Shown: positions 23,523 through 35,552, counted from the first letter of the stretch. The stretch: 64,000 bases of DNA from Okapia johnstoni (GCA_024291935.2 CM044320.1:48488001-48552000), one strand, 5' to 3'. Numbers and translations: made by a program. Notes: a model not told the origin generated them from the letters alone.

Positions 23523-24455
23523 CATGGCTTTTATTCTATTTCTATTGGAGAACTCTGATCCAAACTCTTATACAGTCTCTTCCTCTGGTAGCAAAGCCTT
23601 TCATTGCTAATGGTTTTCATTTTGCATAAGACTGTTAGCAATGTGAATAAACTGTCAGCCTGAACAATTCAATGAAGAATGTGAAAAGAAACAAAAGAAG
23701 AGAAACAGAGATCTCATCTGAATTATCAGCACTAAAATCTTGAAGCAAGAAGACACATTGACTATTGTCTTCAGCACATATAGCTCTGTTGTGTAAATTC
23801 ACTTATAGAATGTCTCTTTATTTCTAGACTCAGTCCTGGCTGAAAGCTTTGATGAGCAAACACCAGCAACCAACTGACATATTTCTTATTGCCTTCTCAA
23901 CGACAGAAGAAAAACACTTGATGATTTACCTTGAGGCCCGTCGACAGAACACTTGTCTGTCCATCAAAGGTTACCCAGCATTTTTATTCACTCAGGGATT
24001 TGTTCTTTTATTCCCAAATCATACAAGACCCCTGCCTTGGTGTTCTGAGGGCATACAGGTTTCTTCTCCTTTTTGCAGACCCTAAGGGGCAAAGTCTGTG
24101 GGGCACAGGGGTGAGGAGGAAGGGAAGAAATGAGAAGAGAGGGTCACCATGTGAAAAGGAGTGGACCATGGTGGTCAAGGCCCTGGGCACAGAAGAGAAC
24201 AAACAGCTCCTGCTCTCTGTCCAAGGCTACTTCCCCTCCCCCACTTCATCAAAGCATGAGCTTTGACCCCTGCCCCCCACGCTCCTCACTACTCGAATTC
24301 AGAAGGCTCTTTCAGGATTTAAGTTTTAGTTGTTCTCATCTGAACCTTCAAAGGGATAGAATTATTTTCCAGTTTGTCATGCAGGAATAGAAGACGGTGG
24401 ACCGCAAACAATATGAGTCCTGATGACTCCAGAAAACTCTCTTTAAGACCTAAAG
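23523..24455. other. Intergenic, no gene recognised
   Basis: A GC-richer part (24000-24290) gives overlapping open frames up to 111 codons on both strands. None has a domain signature. Confidence 0.4.
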
Positions 24456-24457
24456 GG

Positions 24458-24783
24458 GAATGTCCCTGGTGGCACAGTGGATAAGAATCCACCTGCCAAT
24501 GCAGGGAACATGGGTTCTATCCCTGGTCTTGGAAGATTCCACATGCCGTGTGGGCAATTAAGCCTGTGTACCACAACTACTGAGCCCGTGTTCTAGAGCC
24601 TATGAGCCTCAACTGCTGAAGCCCATGCACCTAGAGCCCATGTTTTGCAATAAGAGAAGTCACCCCAATGAGAAGCCCACACACAACTAGAGTAGCCCCA
24701 CTCTGCACTAGAGAAAATCCGCATGCACAACGAAGACCCAGTGCAACCAAAAATAAAATACATAGGTAAATTATTTTTAAAAA
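24458..24783 (+). mobile_element. CHR-type SINE, long form
   Basis: It starts 'ggaatgtccctggtggcaca', has the long body 'ctactgagcccgtgttctag', and ends in an A-rich tail. Confidence 0.9.
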
Positions 24784-25140
24784 AGAAAAAGACAGCCCAT
24801 ACTCTCTGCAGACCCTGAAAGCTGCTCATCCATCTTCTCCCTTAATTCCCACAGTGTTTCCACCTTCGGTGCCAACTTCAGGTAAAATATTTCAGAATAG
24901 GGAGAGCAGCCAAGATGGCAGAGGAAAAGGACCCTGAGCACACCCAAATCACAACTATCTGCAGAACAACTAAACCGAGAAGGACCCTGTGAGGCTCTTG
25001 GGCGTGGAAGCCTTTTTTTGTCCCCCATTTCTTATAGCAAGACTCCAGCTTCCATGACCTTCCCTGAGTTCCAAGGGCAGATTCAAACAATTGCTCATCA
25101 AGGGAGGAGCAGCCAAGAAATCACCTGAGGCAAGATTAAA

Positions 25141-25245
25141 GGGACTTCCCTGGTGGCCCAGTGTTTAAGACTCCAGACTCCCAGGGCAGGGAGTGTGAGT
25201 TTGATCTCTGGTCTGAGAACTAAGATCACGTGTGGCCAAAAAAAT
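25141..25245 (+). mobile_element. CHR-type SINE
   Basis: It starts 'gggacttccctggtggccca' and ends 'gtggccaaaaaaatt'. It is nested in the L1 5' UTR. Confidence 0.92.
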
Positions 25246-26083
25246 TAAGGAAAAGGGGAGGGCTGGGGGTGACCAGAGAAGCTCATAAGATTAGGAGACT
25301 GACCACCTGAGACCCTGCACACACCCTGATCTTGTCAGCAACCCTGTCCTTGAACTATTGGTGTGAAACTCTTCATCAAATCCCACCAGGCTGGGACACA
25401 TAATTTTTGAGAGCAGGAGACCCCTGTGTTTCTCTTTGCTTGGCAAAGTAATACCCAAAACTCTGTCTCTAATGCAGAGGGGCCAAGCTTCTGGCATTGC
25501 CACCAGCAGTGAAAAAGATGGGAAACTCCCAGGAAAGATCTTCTACAGCTAAAGATATAAAGAAAGAACCACAAGACAAGTAGGAGAGGGGGGACTCACA
25601 ATATAATTAAATCCCATCCTCCCAGGGTCGGTGACTCACACGTTGGAGAGTGATTATATTGCAGAGTTTCTCCTACAGGAGTGAGAGTCTTGAGCCCCAC
25701 CAGCTCCCCGGCCCAGGGATCTCGTAGCAGGAGAACAAGCCTCCAGAGCACTTGGCATTGAGGGATAGAGGACTTAACTGCAGAAACCCCTGTTCCTCAG
25801 GACTGGGGGAATAGACTTCACTTTTAAGGGAGCACCCAAAATCTCAGTACACCAGGACCCAGGGCAAGAGCAGTAATGTGATAGGAGCCTGAGCCAGACC
25901 TACCTGCTGGTCTGCAGAGACTCCTTAGGCCAAACAACTAAATCATTAGCCACAGGCTTTCTAAAAATTAAAGAGCCCACCACCACATCTGGGCTCTTGC
26001 ATCCCATAGGAGGGCCAAGACCCAATTCCACCCACCAGTGGTCTTGCACTGGCTCTTCTCACCAAGAGGCCTGCCTGAGCCTC

Positions 26084-26481
26084 TTTTTTTTTTCCATGTA
26101 TCTTTTCTTCCCCACACTCCCCTCCCATCCAGGTAAGAGGGGAATAATTCCTTAAAGAGGTTGGAGAAACGTGTGTGTGTTAGTTGCTCAGTCATGTCTG
26201 ACTCTTTGTGACACCACGGACTGTAGTTTGCCAGGCTCTTCTGTCCAAGGGGTTTCCCAGGCAAGAATACTGGAGCGGGTTGCCATTTCCTACTCCAGGG
26301 GATATTCCCAACCCAGGGACTGAACCTAAGGGATAGGCTACCCACTCCAGTATTCCAGCCTGGAGAATTCCGTGGACTATATAGTCCATGGGGTTGCAAA
26401 GAGTGAGACACGACTGAGCAACTTTCACTTTCATTTCACTCCTGTATTGCAGGCAGATTCTTTACCGTCTGAGCCACCAGG
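26084..26481 (-). mobile_element. Chimeric Bov-tA insertion with extra 3' sequence
   Basis: Flanks 26073-26083 and 26482-26492 are identical 'gcctgagcctc'. Read on the minus strand, the insert is Bov-tA (26481-26171), then 77 bp of non-SINE sequence (26170-26094), then A10. This is the pattern of a read-through transcript that was retroposed. Confidence 0.82.
26330..26440 (+). mobile_element. Bov-A SINE nested head-on in Bov-tA
   Basis: A plus-strand body, 'ggataggctacccactccag' to 'actttcactttcatttcact', interrupts the minus-strand Bov-tA between its body and tRNA-like head. It forms an inverted repeat with it. Confidence 0.88.
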
Positions 26482-26757
26482 GCCTGAGCCTCAAGACTGG
26501 CCTCATCCACTGGGCTGGGGGCAGGCGAGGAGGGGAACACACACCGAAAACAAGAAACTATGATCTCTGAATGCAGGCCAGACTCTACCCTGGGGCTAGC
26601 TGGGCCCACTTACAGGCCAATGGAACCTTCAGGACACCCAAGAACACACCCCCAACTGTGTAAGGAAACACTCCACACCCCGCAACCCATGATCTGAAAC
26701 AAGCTCTGGGATCCCTGGGCCCTGCAGCCAGACTCCAGGAACCAGCTCTGCCTGCCA

Positions 26758-26894
26758 GTTCAGTTCAGTCGCTCAGTCGTGTCTGACTTTTTGCGACCCC
26801 ATGGACTGCAGCATGCCAGGCTTCCCTGTCCATCATTAACTCCCAGAGCTTGCTCAAACTCATGTCCATCGAGTTGGTGATGCAATCCAACCAG
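26758..26894 (-). mobile_element. BovB LINE 3'-end fragment
   Basis: This is reversed BovB tail: 'ttcagttcagtcgctcagtc' through 'ctcaaactcatgtccatcga'. Confidence 0.9.
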
Positions 26895-26974
26895 AGTCTG
26901 GGACTAATCCCAGGACCCGTCTTCTTCACCTGTAGTGGTGGACAATAGTCCCAGAGTCTTCTCAATAACTTTTT

Positions 26975-27098
26975 CCTTTATTTTTTGCCACACCATGAGA
27001 GGCTTGCAGGATCTCAGTTCCTGACCAGGGATTGAGCCTATGCTCTTGCCTGTGAAAACTCAGAATTTTAACCACTGGACCTCCAGGGAAGTTTCCCC
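26975..27098 (-). mobile_element. CHR-type SINE with 12-bp TSD
   Basis: Identical flanks 'caataacttttt' lie at 26963-26974 and 27099-27110. The body contains 'tctcagttcctgaccaggga' and ends 'ctccagggaagt'. Confidence 0.94.
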
Positions 27099-27399
27099 CA
27101 ATAACTTTTTAAAAGGCATATTGGTGTATTTAAAATATCATAGATATTTCCTCCTTTCTACTTCATGTCCTAGATCACTGAGACATGCTGGCCAACTTAG
27201 AAGACATTCTATGTGATGGCTGCTTTTTAGTGTAGGACCTGTATGTTAAATGCTGTGGACAAAGAAGGCTGAAGACTCATAACCTATAAAGCAGATCCTA
27301 GGGGGAAAATCTGAGGAACTGATAAAAAGTTTTAAGGAAATCCTTGCAGTTGTGCCGCATTTACAGTTTTGCATTAATTACCCCTTTAAAACACAGAAT

Positions 27400-27500
27400 A
27401 CCTGACGAATCAGGACAGGTGGTAATGCTCCCATTTTACAGATGAGATTGAGTCACTGGGAAGTTCAGGTGTTTGCTTAAGGTCAGCTGCTAGGAAGTGG
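27400..27500 (+). repeat. MIR fragment
   Basis: It shows 'cccattttacagatgagatt', 'gtttgcttaaggtcagctgc' and 'taggaagtggcagg'. Confidence 0.75.
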
Positions 27501-27617
27501 CAGGTCCACGCACACCCAGGTTTTCATACCACCCTGAGTTATCAACTTTGCAAAGAGATGCTACCAAGAGGCTCTGACCTAGTCCTGGGGAGGAATTCTA
27601 ACAGAACATTTGTGCTT

Positions 27618-27788
27618 TTCTAGCCACATGAAGCTACTTAAATTAATTAAAATTAACTGCCACTAAGCATTCAGCCTTTCAATTGTGCTAGCCACATTTA
27701 AAGTGCTGTGAAGCCATGTGTAGCTAGAGGCTGCCGAATTGGACAGGACACTTCCATAATCCCTGAAATTTCTACTGGATAGCACTTT
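27618..27788 (+). mobile_element. hAT-type DNA transposon remnant
   Basis: It shows 'ctagccacatgaagctactt', 'gtgctagccacatttaaagt' and 'tggacaggacacttccataa'. It is the same family as 23215-23522, in the other orientation. Confidence 0.7.
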
Positions 27789-27814
27789 TATAAATTCATT
27801 TTAATTGGTTTTTA

Positions 27815-27990
27815 CTTTCAAATAATAGTCAAGGTGTAAGGCCTCATTTAAACCTCATAAAAACTCATAGAAGAAGGCTCTGTTTTATCTCCATTTGCAG
27901 ATGAAGGTACCAAGGCCGGACGGATAAAGCAGCCCTCTGGAGATCACATATCTAGTGAGGAGATGTAGCAGGGCCTTAAAGGCAGCCAGG
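27815..27990 (+). repeat. MIR SINE
   Basis: It shows 'aaacctcataaaaactcata', 'atctccatttgcagatgaag' and 'agatcacatatctagtgagg'. Confidence 0.7.
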
Positions 27991-28005
27991 CTGGCACCCA
28001 GAGTT

Positions 28006-28439
28006 CAGTTCAATTCGGTTGCTCAGTTGTGTCCGACTCTTTGCAACCCCATGGACTGCAGCTCGCCAGGCTTCTCTGTCCATCACCAGCTCCCAGAGCC
28101 TAATCAAACTCATGTCTATCGAGTCAGTGATGCCATCCAACCATCTCATTCTCTGTCATCCCCTTCTCCTCCTTCCTGCAATCTTGCCCATCATCAAGGT
28201 CTTTTCCAATGAATTAGTTCTTCACATCGGGTGACCAAAGAATTGGAGCTTCAGTTTCATTACCAGTCCTTCTAGTGTATATTCAGGACTGATTTCCTTT
28301 AGAATTGACTGGTTGGATCTCCTTGCTGTCCAGGAGACTCTCTAGAGTCTTCTTCAACACTGCAGTTCAAAAGCATCAATTCTTCAGCAGTCAGCTTTCT
28401 TATGGTCCAGCTCTCACATCCATACATGACTACTGGAAA
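28006..28439 (-). mobile_element. BovB LINE 3' fragment with 10-bp TSD
   Basis: Flanks 27996-28005 and 28440-28449 share 'acccagagtt'. The insert is reversed BovB from its tail to 'acatgactactggaaa'. Confidence 0.94.
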
Positions 28440-28471
28440 ACCCAGAGTTGGTTGATGTATTTAACCCCAGT

Positions 28472-28665
28472 CAGTCATTCTGAAAGTGTGGTCCCTGGAT
28501 CAGCAGCATCAACATCACCTGGAAACTTGTTAGAAATGCAAAGTCTCGGGCCCTACCAGATCTACTGAATCAGAAACTCACTGAGGGACCCAGCTCTCTG
28601 TGGTTTAACCAGCCCTCCGGCTGACTCTACTGCATGCTTGAGTATGAGAACAACTACACTCTCAT
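28472..28665 (+). mobile_element. MER5A hAT-Charlie DNA transposon
   Basis: It is about full length for this 189-bp element: 'tctgaaagtgtggtccctgg', 'catcacctggaaacttgtta', 'tactgaatcagaaactcac' and 'gcttgagtatgagaac'. Confidence 0.9.
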
Positions 28666-28669
28666 GTTG

Positions 28670-29205
28670 CACTTCCACTTTTTTTCTGGATGCTAGTGCC
28701 CCTCTCATCAGTGCATACTGTCCCTACCCATTTTCCTCTCCCCACTGGTAACCACTAGTTTGTTCTGTATATCTGTAAATCTGCTTTTTTGTTATATTCA
28801 CTATTTTGCTGCATTTTTTAGATTCCATCTATAAGTGATATATATAGCATTTATTTGTCTTTCTCTGTTTGACTTATTTCACTTGGCGTAATACCCTTGA
28901 AGTCCATCCATGTTCCTATAACTGGCATTTTCCCCTTGTTCATAGCTGAGTAGTATTCCACATCTTCTTTAGCCATTCATCTGTTTATGGACACTTAGGT
29001 TGCTTCCATATCTTGGCAATTATAAAAATGCTGCTATGAACATTGGTGTGTATGAATCTTTTTGAATTAACATTTTCATTTCTTTTTAGATATATATCCA
29101 GGAGTGGAATTGCTGGGTCAAATGGTAATTCTATTTGTAGTTTTTGTGAGAAACTTCAATACTGTATTCTGCGGTAGAAGCACCAATTTACATTGCCACC
29201 TGTGA
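28670..29205 (-). mobile_element. L1 ORF2 3' part and 3' UTR
   Basis: It is reversed L1: 'ctccccactggtaaccacta', 'cattcatctgtttatggaca' and 'aggagtggaattgctgggtc'. It contains only the C-terminal part of ORF2. Confidence 0.88.
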
Positions 29206-29214
29206 ACTCCCACT

Positions 29215-29510
29215 TTTTAAGCATCTATGACATACCCAGCATTGTGCTAGGTCTTGGCTATTGTTATCTTCTAAACTTATAATGGTAAGCCTAAAAAAAT
29301 CTTTTCAGCAGAACAAAAAGGATAGTTAATAAACCTGAACTGAACGCTTACTCTAGCGGACTCAGGGGTCCATTTCTCACTCCAGTGGACTTGGAACCAT
29401 TATCTAACTTGCTGGTGGTCACACAGCCAGCAAAGGTTAGGGCAGCAATGTGAATCCGGCTCTTGGCATCAAAGCCCATCCTCTTCTCCATGAACCCTAT
29501 TTAGAGATAG
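29215..29510 (+). repeat. MIR SINE remnants
   Basis: 'cagcattgtgctaggtcttg' opens the first piece. 'ggtcacacagccagcaaagg' and 'gtgaatccggctcttggcat' mark the second. Confidence 0.7.
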
Positions 29511-29736
29511 TGGAGAAGGAACTCACTGTGTCCCTAAATACAAATGAGTTTTAAAATTCTTTGCTGCTGCAATGTGTTCCACTCTGCTATTCTCCTAGAG
29601 GAGACTAACTTTCCCTTCTCCTTTCCAGATCACATTCTATCCATTTTTTAAATTTAGTCCTACATAAAAATAACTTTTCGCATCAGAAGATATGTATCCT
29701 AGCATGTACCAACCTGGAGTTCAGAATTTCTATTGT

Positions 29737-29880
29737 TGGGAATTTCTTGGCAGTTCAGTGATTAGGACTCCATGCTTTCACTGCCAAGGGCATAGGTTCA
29801 GCCCCTGGTTGGGGAAATAAGATTCCGCTAGCCACACAGCACAGTCACCACCCCCCAATTTTTTTTAATTTTAAAAATTA
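29737..29880 (+). mobile_element. CHR-type SINE
   Basis: It starts 'ttgggaatttcttggcagtt', contains 'gttcagcccctggttgggga', and ends in an A/T-rich tail. Confidence 0.88.
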
Positions 29881-29924
29881 AAAAAGGAGAGGTTTGATTC
29901 CTAGAGGTTATCAAACAATGGAAA

Positions 29925-30630
29925 TTCATTCGTTCATTCTTCATGTAATACATTATTGAGTGCCTACTGTGTGGCAGGTATAGTTCTAGGCAATGCTCCT
30001 GCCCTCTTGGGGCTTATGGTCTAGTGGGAGAGACAGAAAATAAAAAAGCAAGCAAATAAATAAAAAACAATAAGTATAGGTTGTAAAAAGCAGTAAGAAG
30101 GAAATAAACAAGATGCTGTGTTAAGGAATAAATGATGGCCATTAAGGATGCCTTCTCTGAAAATGTTGTCTTTGACGGATACATGAAGCATGAGAAGAAG
30201 CCTGTCATCCAAAGAGCCAAGGAGATGGCCTTTTAGACAGAAAGAACAGCATGTGAAAAAGCCCTGAGGTTGAAAAGAGCTTGACTTGTTCTAGGAACTG
30301 AGACTGTGGAATATAGGGGCAAGGGAAGAGTGATGTGGGTAGGCTAAGCTGACGGAGATGTAGGAAGGGGTCAGGTCATGTAGGGCCATGTGGGCCAAGG
30401 TAACACATTTGCATCTTATTCTAAATGGATTTTGTGCTTTCACAAAGGAATGTACAATCTGATTTACACCCTTAAAAGATCACTCTGGATGTAAAGTGGT
30501 TTTTAAAAGTGAAGAATGGAAGCAGGGAGAATAGCAAGGAATTTGTTGCTGTGGTCCATAGGATGATGATGGTGAGGGAAGTAAGAAAACACAGAAAAGT
30601 ATTTTGGAGGTAGATTATGTGCTCTGTACC
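29925..30630 (-). repeat. L2 LINE, long remnant
   Basis: It is reversed L2 over about 700 bp: 'attgagtgcctactgtgtgg', 'ctagtgggagagacagaaaa', 'gcatgtgaaaaagccctgag', 'gtcatgtagggccatgtggg' and 'aaaagatcactctgga'. Confidence 0.85.
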
Positions 30631-30662
30631 TGACTAAAAAGTAATGAATAAACAAGTGTTCC

Positions 30663-30850
30663 AGTATGTCTCTGGTGGTCCAGTGGCTAAGACTCCGAGC
30701 TCCCAATGCAGAGGGCACAGGATCGATTCCTGGTCAGGGAACTAGATCCCACATGCCACAACTAAAGATCAAGCATGCTGCATTTAAGACTCAGCACAGC
30801 CTAACTGATTAATTAATTAATTAATTAATATTTATAAATAAATAAATGTG
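30663..30850 (+). mobile_element. CHR-type SINE with (TTAA)n tail
   Basis: It starts 'gtctctggtggtccagtggc' and contains 'gattcctggtcagggaacta'. Its tail has become a TTAA/AAAT microsatellite at 30809-30846. Confidence 0.9.
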
Positions 30851-31019
30851 TTCAATGAATGAATGGATATTTCTCAATTGCACCCCTGGACAGTATCTTA
30901 TTCAACATGTTTCCCCCATACTTATCATGGTACCTATTTAATAACTACTTGAACAAATGAATCTGGTGAGAGGACTATAAAAAGGATTCTGGGAAGAAGA
31001 GTTCTAATTTTTCTTCTGA

Positions 31020-31150
31020 AAATAATAAGGTAACAGTTGTAATTTATGGAGCACTTTTTATATGCCAATTGTGCAGTCATCGGTTTGTCCTTACACCAGC
31101 CCTGTGAATTGGAACGATTTCATCCTCATTTTAGAGCTGGCAAAATTGAC
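31020..31150 (+). repeat. MIR SINE remnant
   Basis: It shows 'atttatggagcactttttat', 'ttacaccagccctgtgaatt' and 'tcctcattttagagctggca'. Confidence 0.7.
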
Positions 31151-31259
31151 ATTTGCAGGCTTCCATGCAACACATTTATTTAATAAGTGCTTGTTGAGTG
31201 TCTGAAGTTTTGGGTCTCATGAATAACAAGTGGCAGATCTAGCCTTGAACTTCAGACTG

Positions 31260-31990
31260 TCTAATTTTGAAGCTCATGTTCTTTTAGAGTTTTACTAGTG
31301 AAAATTAGAGAATTAAAGACTTGAAAAATCTATAACCTCCCTAAACCTGCTCTGTCATTTATAGGTAACAGCAAGGACAAATGTGAGTTTGTTAGGCTGG
31401 GTTTCAGGCACACCATAAGCCTGTACCCTTGACCTTTATCCCCAACTCAGAACGCCTCTATGCATGACACCAAGATCTTTTGCCATGGGTGGAGACAGGG
31501 AACTGGCCAGCTCCACACGTCTGCATTCCCACTTGCTCTCCCAAAGTTCCAACTGCCCACAGCTCCCCTGACATTATGCTCTGATTGCTAAGTCTGGTCT
31601 GGCACAGGGTCAGAGGGACTCCGAGGCCGAGGAGTTGAGAATTCTTGCTGGCCGCTTTGGGAGGGCCGGATAACACAAGTGAGACGCTGGCATGCTAAAA
31701 AGAGGGAGGGCTATTTTGAGACTCTGTTCAAGTAATGTTACACAGTGGAAAAAAGGTAGCACTCTGCACAGGATATGACTTGACAGGAGTTACGGTTCAG
31801 GCGTCAGTGCCCTGGGTTTCTATTTTCATTGTAAAAACTTGTAGTGTGAACCTAAAAAGGCTGGCCCCTAACAAAGAAGTAAACATTGGTGTGAAATCTG
31901 GGAACTTTTCTGAAAAATGTCATAGTTCAAGATTGAAGGCTCACTCTTTTAAATACATAATGACAAAGCTACATAAGGAATACCAAGTGG
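31260..31990. other. Intergenic, no gene recognised
   Basis: A GC-richer patch at 31430-31700 contains CpGs ('ggccgctttgggagggccgg') but no recognisable exon. Confidence 0.4.
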
Positions 31991-32003
31991 CTATTAAAAT
32001 GAT

Positions 32004-32230
32004 GAGCTTCCCAGGTGGGACTAGTAGTAAAGAACCCAGCTGCTAATGCAGGAGGTGTAAGAGAGGCGGGTTCAATCCCTGGGTTGGGAAGATCCCCTGG
32101 AGAAGGAAATGACAACCCACTCCAGCATCCTTGCCTGGGAAATCCCATGGACAGAGGAGCCTGAAGGGCTACTGTCCATAGGGTCTCAAAGAGTTGGACA
32201 CAACTGAAGCGACTTAGCATGCATGCATAC
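32004..32230 (+). mobile_element. Bov-tA SINE with 11-bp TSD
   Basis: Flanks 'attaaaatgat' lie at 31993-32003 and 32231-32241. The body is full length with the tail 'agcatgcatgcatac'. It splits an old L1 remnant that resumes to about 32500. Confidence 0.95.
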
Positions 32231-32509
32231 ATTAAAATGATAATATAAAACTATTTTTGGCCACAAAGAAATATGTTCATGCTACATTCTTCAGTGCAAA
32301 GAGATTATTAGAGACATATGGCACCATGTGCAAAATATGTGCATGGCTATATGTGTATAGAAAAAAATTGGAAGGAGATTTTTAAAAAGGGTGCTATTAT
32401 GCCTTTCTTTTTGTTATTTTATGAACTTATTGTAAGAATTATTTGGATTATTATTATTACAAGTTGGACTATTATGGATTTTGTGTGTATAACCAGAAAC
32501 AAAAAATGA

Positions 32510-33225
32510 AGCAGTTCCCATTTTGAAGGGAAAGACGGTAATCAAAGGGGTCCCTGACCAAGTGGTTAAGGATAATCCTATAGAGTAAGTATTGGGTAAG
32601 AAAGGGCTAAAGTCCCTAGCTCAAGCTTTATTTCTAATATTCTCATGAAATAAAGTATTTTATTCTAAAATTATCCCCAATTGTTTATATATGTGTTGAT
32701 TTAAGGTATATATTTGGGTTCCAAGAACATCTAAAGAGTCAATAAAGGTAAAAAGAGGAAATACACATTAATCAGGCATCATACCCACAAGTGTATAGTC
32801 AGTTAATAGGAACTAATTAACACTGAAATCTTTGGGACAAGAACAGCTGTTAAAGTAGGAGTCTAGTAAAGACAGAGAACCCTGGGAGAGGAGAAAATGA
32901 AATCTGCAAGGTAGGAGATGAAAGAGCTGCGGCACCTTGACCGCAAGAGCTGACATGAAGGAACATAGTGGAGGCAAAATAGAAAGGTCACCACACCATA
33001 TGCCAGTGTCAAATTCACTGGCCATGTTCAGTTTTCCTACTCCTTCAATTCATTTCCCCTCAATTTTTCCCTGGACTGGATATTCTGCCTAAATGCAGAA
33101 TGTTTAAACTGCACAACATTTTGAGTAAATATTTAATCTAAAGGAGGTTTTTCATTAATACTTTGGAAGGTGTAAGACTATATTCAACATTATACAATTG
33201 TGATAGGTAGCACAAAGTTATACAT
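32510..33225. other. Intergenic, no feature recognised
   Basis: No gene or identifiable repeat was found. Confidence 0.4.
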
Positions 33226-33232
33226 TATTATG

Positions 33233-33870
33233 CTATGAGCTGAACTGTCTCCCCAAAATCCATATGGTGCGATTCTAACCTCAAAGCATCTGAGAATGTG
33301 ACCTTTTGGCCCGAGTCCATGCAGATGTAATTCATTAGGGTGAGTTCACACTGTAGTAGGCTAGGTTCACTACGCTCAGTCTCTCACTTGTGTCCAATTC
33401 TTTGCAACCCCATGGACTATAGCCCACCAGGCTCCTCTGTCCATGGGATTTGCCAGGCAAGAATACTGGAGTGGGTTACCATTTTCTTCTCCAGGGGATC
33501 TTCCCCAACAAGGGACTGAACTTGAGTCTCCTGCATTGCAGGCAGATTCTTTACCAACTGAGCCACTGGAGTAGAGTAGGCCCTTAATCTGATATAACTG
33601 GTGTCTTTATAAAAAGTGGAAATTTGGACACAGAGAGATGCATAGAAGGAAGATAATGCAAAGAGATTACGGGGAGAAGATGCCATCTACAAGCCGAAAA
33701 GACAGGCCAAGAACACATTCTTCCCTCATAGCCCTCAGATGAACCAATGCTGACAATGTCTCGATTTCCAGCTTCTAGTCTCCAAAAGTGTAAGGCAATA
33801 AAGTTCTGTTGCTCGAGCCACCCAACTTGCTATCCTTTGTCACGACAACTTTAGCAATCTAATACAAGGT
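33233..33870 (+). mobile_element. MLT1-type ERVL-MaLR LTR, split by a SINE
   Basis: It shows 'ctgaactgtctccccaaaat', 'gagaatgtgaccttttggcc', 'ctggtgtctttataaaaagt' and 'gccatctacaagccgaaaag'; the end is 'agcaatctaataca'. A Bov-tA lies at 33364-33575. Confidence 0.8.
33364..33575 (-). mobile_element. Bov-tA SINE inside MLT1
   Basis: It is a reversed full-length SINE, from 'acttgtgtccaattctttgc' to 'ctttaccaactgagccac'. Confidence 0.94.
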
Positions 33871-34123
33871 GCAATATATCCTAACAATATGTGTGGGTTG
33901 AATTCTACCAATAAGCATTTGAGTTATGTCAGCATAAATTTTCCTGTTACGGGGGACGTCACCAAAATTCATAGGTAAAGAACTTGCCCAAGGTTAGTCA
34001 GAGCTGGAAGTCATAATAAAATTACTGTTCTATACATAGTCATCTGACTTATGTACATGCTAGAAGTTTATATTTTCAAGTGGCTCAAAATATTTTTTTT
34101 TAACCTCAATAAGGTATTAAGTT

Positions 34124-34358
34124 GGGGGCTTCCCTGGTGGCTCAGATGGTAAAGAATCTGCCTGCAATGCAGCAGATCGAATCTGGGTTCTATCCCTGGA
34201 TTGTGAAGATTCCCTGGAGAAGAGAATGGCAACCCACTCTAGTATTCTTGCCTGAGAAATCCATGGACAGAGGAGACTGGCAGGCGACAGTCCATGGGGT
34301 TGCAAAGAGTTGGACACGACTGAGCAGCTAACACACACACACACATACACACACACAA
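34124..34358 (+). mobile_element. Bov-tA SINE with 9-bp TSD and CA tail
   Basis: It starts 'gggggcttccctggtggctc' and ends in a CA-repeat tail. Flanks 'tattaagtt' lie at 34115-34123 and 34359-34367. Confidence 0.95.
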
Positions 34359-34394
34359 TATTAAGTTATATTTGGGGCTACTTTTAGATGGGGT

Positions 34395-34510
34395 GAATAT
34401 AGGTAGTTCATTTAGTCCTCAGGATAGCCTTGAGAGAAATATTTACATTTTAACGACAAATAAATTGAATGTCTAAAATTTTAAGTCACTTCCCAAGACT
34501 GAAGATTCAA
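34395..34510 (+). repeat. MIR fragment
   Basis: It shows 'ttcatttagtcctcaggata' and 'tttaagtcacttcccaagac'. Confidence 0.5.
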
Positions 34511-34514
34511 ACAT

Positions 34515-35550
34515 AGTCTTTTCTCAGCTTGGTATATATTCACACATGTTTTTAAAAGGCTTAGTACCCCTATACTTTATTATTTTATTATGTGAATAAT
34601 ATTTTCTATGCCATGAGCCTCATTATAACACTTTCACCTAGTTAATTTATTTGTGATTTCCTTTCTTCTACAATATCCCCTCCACAATCCCTTTGTCAAA
34701 AGTCATATGGCAATCCAAGAAATAATTTAAAAAGTTCTCTCATTTACTGCAATGATAATGAGTCTCCTTGTACTCCACAGAGTCAAATGATCTGATTAAG
34801 TTATTCAGTATGGAGGTAATAAGATAGCAAAAATATTTTTATGGGTTGGAATGACATATTCCTTCTGCCACTCAGGGGACATGATAGGATATTCTTACTC
34901 TACAAAAATGTTTTTACATCATCATGATATCATGTGGTCCCTACATATAAATACTTCTAAAAATATCCATTGAGAATGTTGGGCTGTTTTTGCCTCTGAG
35001 GGAAACCTAGGGAAAATGCTAATTTCTTGTGACCAAATGGCATAGAACTGAGAGTTTCCTTTGTATCTGAAAGTGCCTTACATATTTTAAAGTATAGCAA
35101 TATAATTATTCCTTTTAGATAGCCTAAGGATTACTAATGTCTCTTATGTTGATTATCTAACCTTGTATTAGATTAGGCTGATTTCCTAGTGATTTTAAGA
35201 AAAGTGCCATACAAAATTAATAAGTCATGTCACTCACTGTCTTTGAAGAAAACCTCAAAATAAGCTTACCCAACATGGCAATGAGTAAAATAGTGTAATA
35301 AGTAGTTAAAAATAGATATAGTTTATGCACCCATCTGCTTCCCAAAAGGTCTATAAAGCAGGAGACAATGAATACACATAAAGGTATATTTGATAAATAA
35401 AGATAAAACAAATATAAACAAGAAGGATAATTAAATCAGAAGTCATGAATGAGAGTGTTTAAATAGATGGATAAAAAAATTAATGGGGTTGCTTATTACT
35501 GAATGTCTAGGATGTGATGTTTCAAATTTCCTAACCATCAGAGAAAAAAA
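34515..35550. other. Intergenic, AT-rich, no feature recognised
   Basis: No exon or clear repeat was found. Confidence 0.4.
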
Positions 35551-35552
35551 AG

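Larger units (their letters stand above)
24900..26756 (+). mobile_element. L1 5' UTR, interrupted by SINE insertions
   Basis: 'gcagccaagatggcagagg' at 24905 is a typical L1 5' start. About 1.3 kb of GC-rich 5' UTR-like sequence follows, interrupted at 25141-25245 and 26084-26481. ORF1 and ORF2 are absent. Confidence 0.7.

Noticed and set aside
24900..26756. GC-rich segment as a possible CpG-island promoter or gene
   Set aside because: It starts with the L1 5' signature and reads as L1 5' UTR with nested SINEs.
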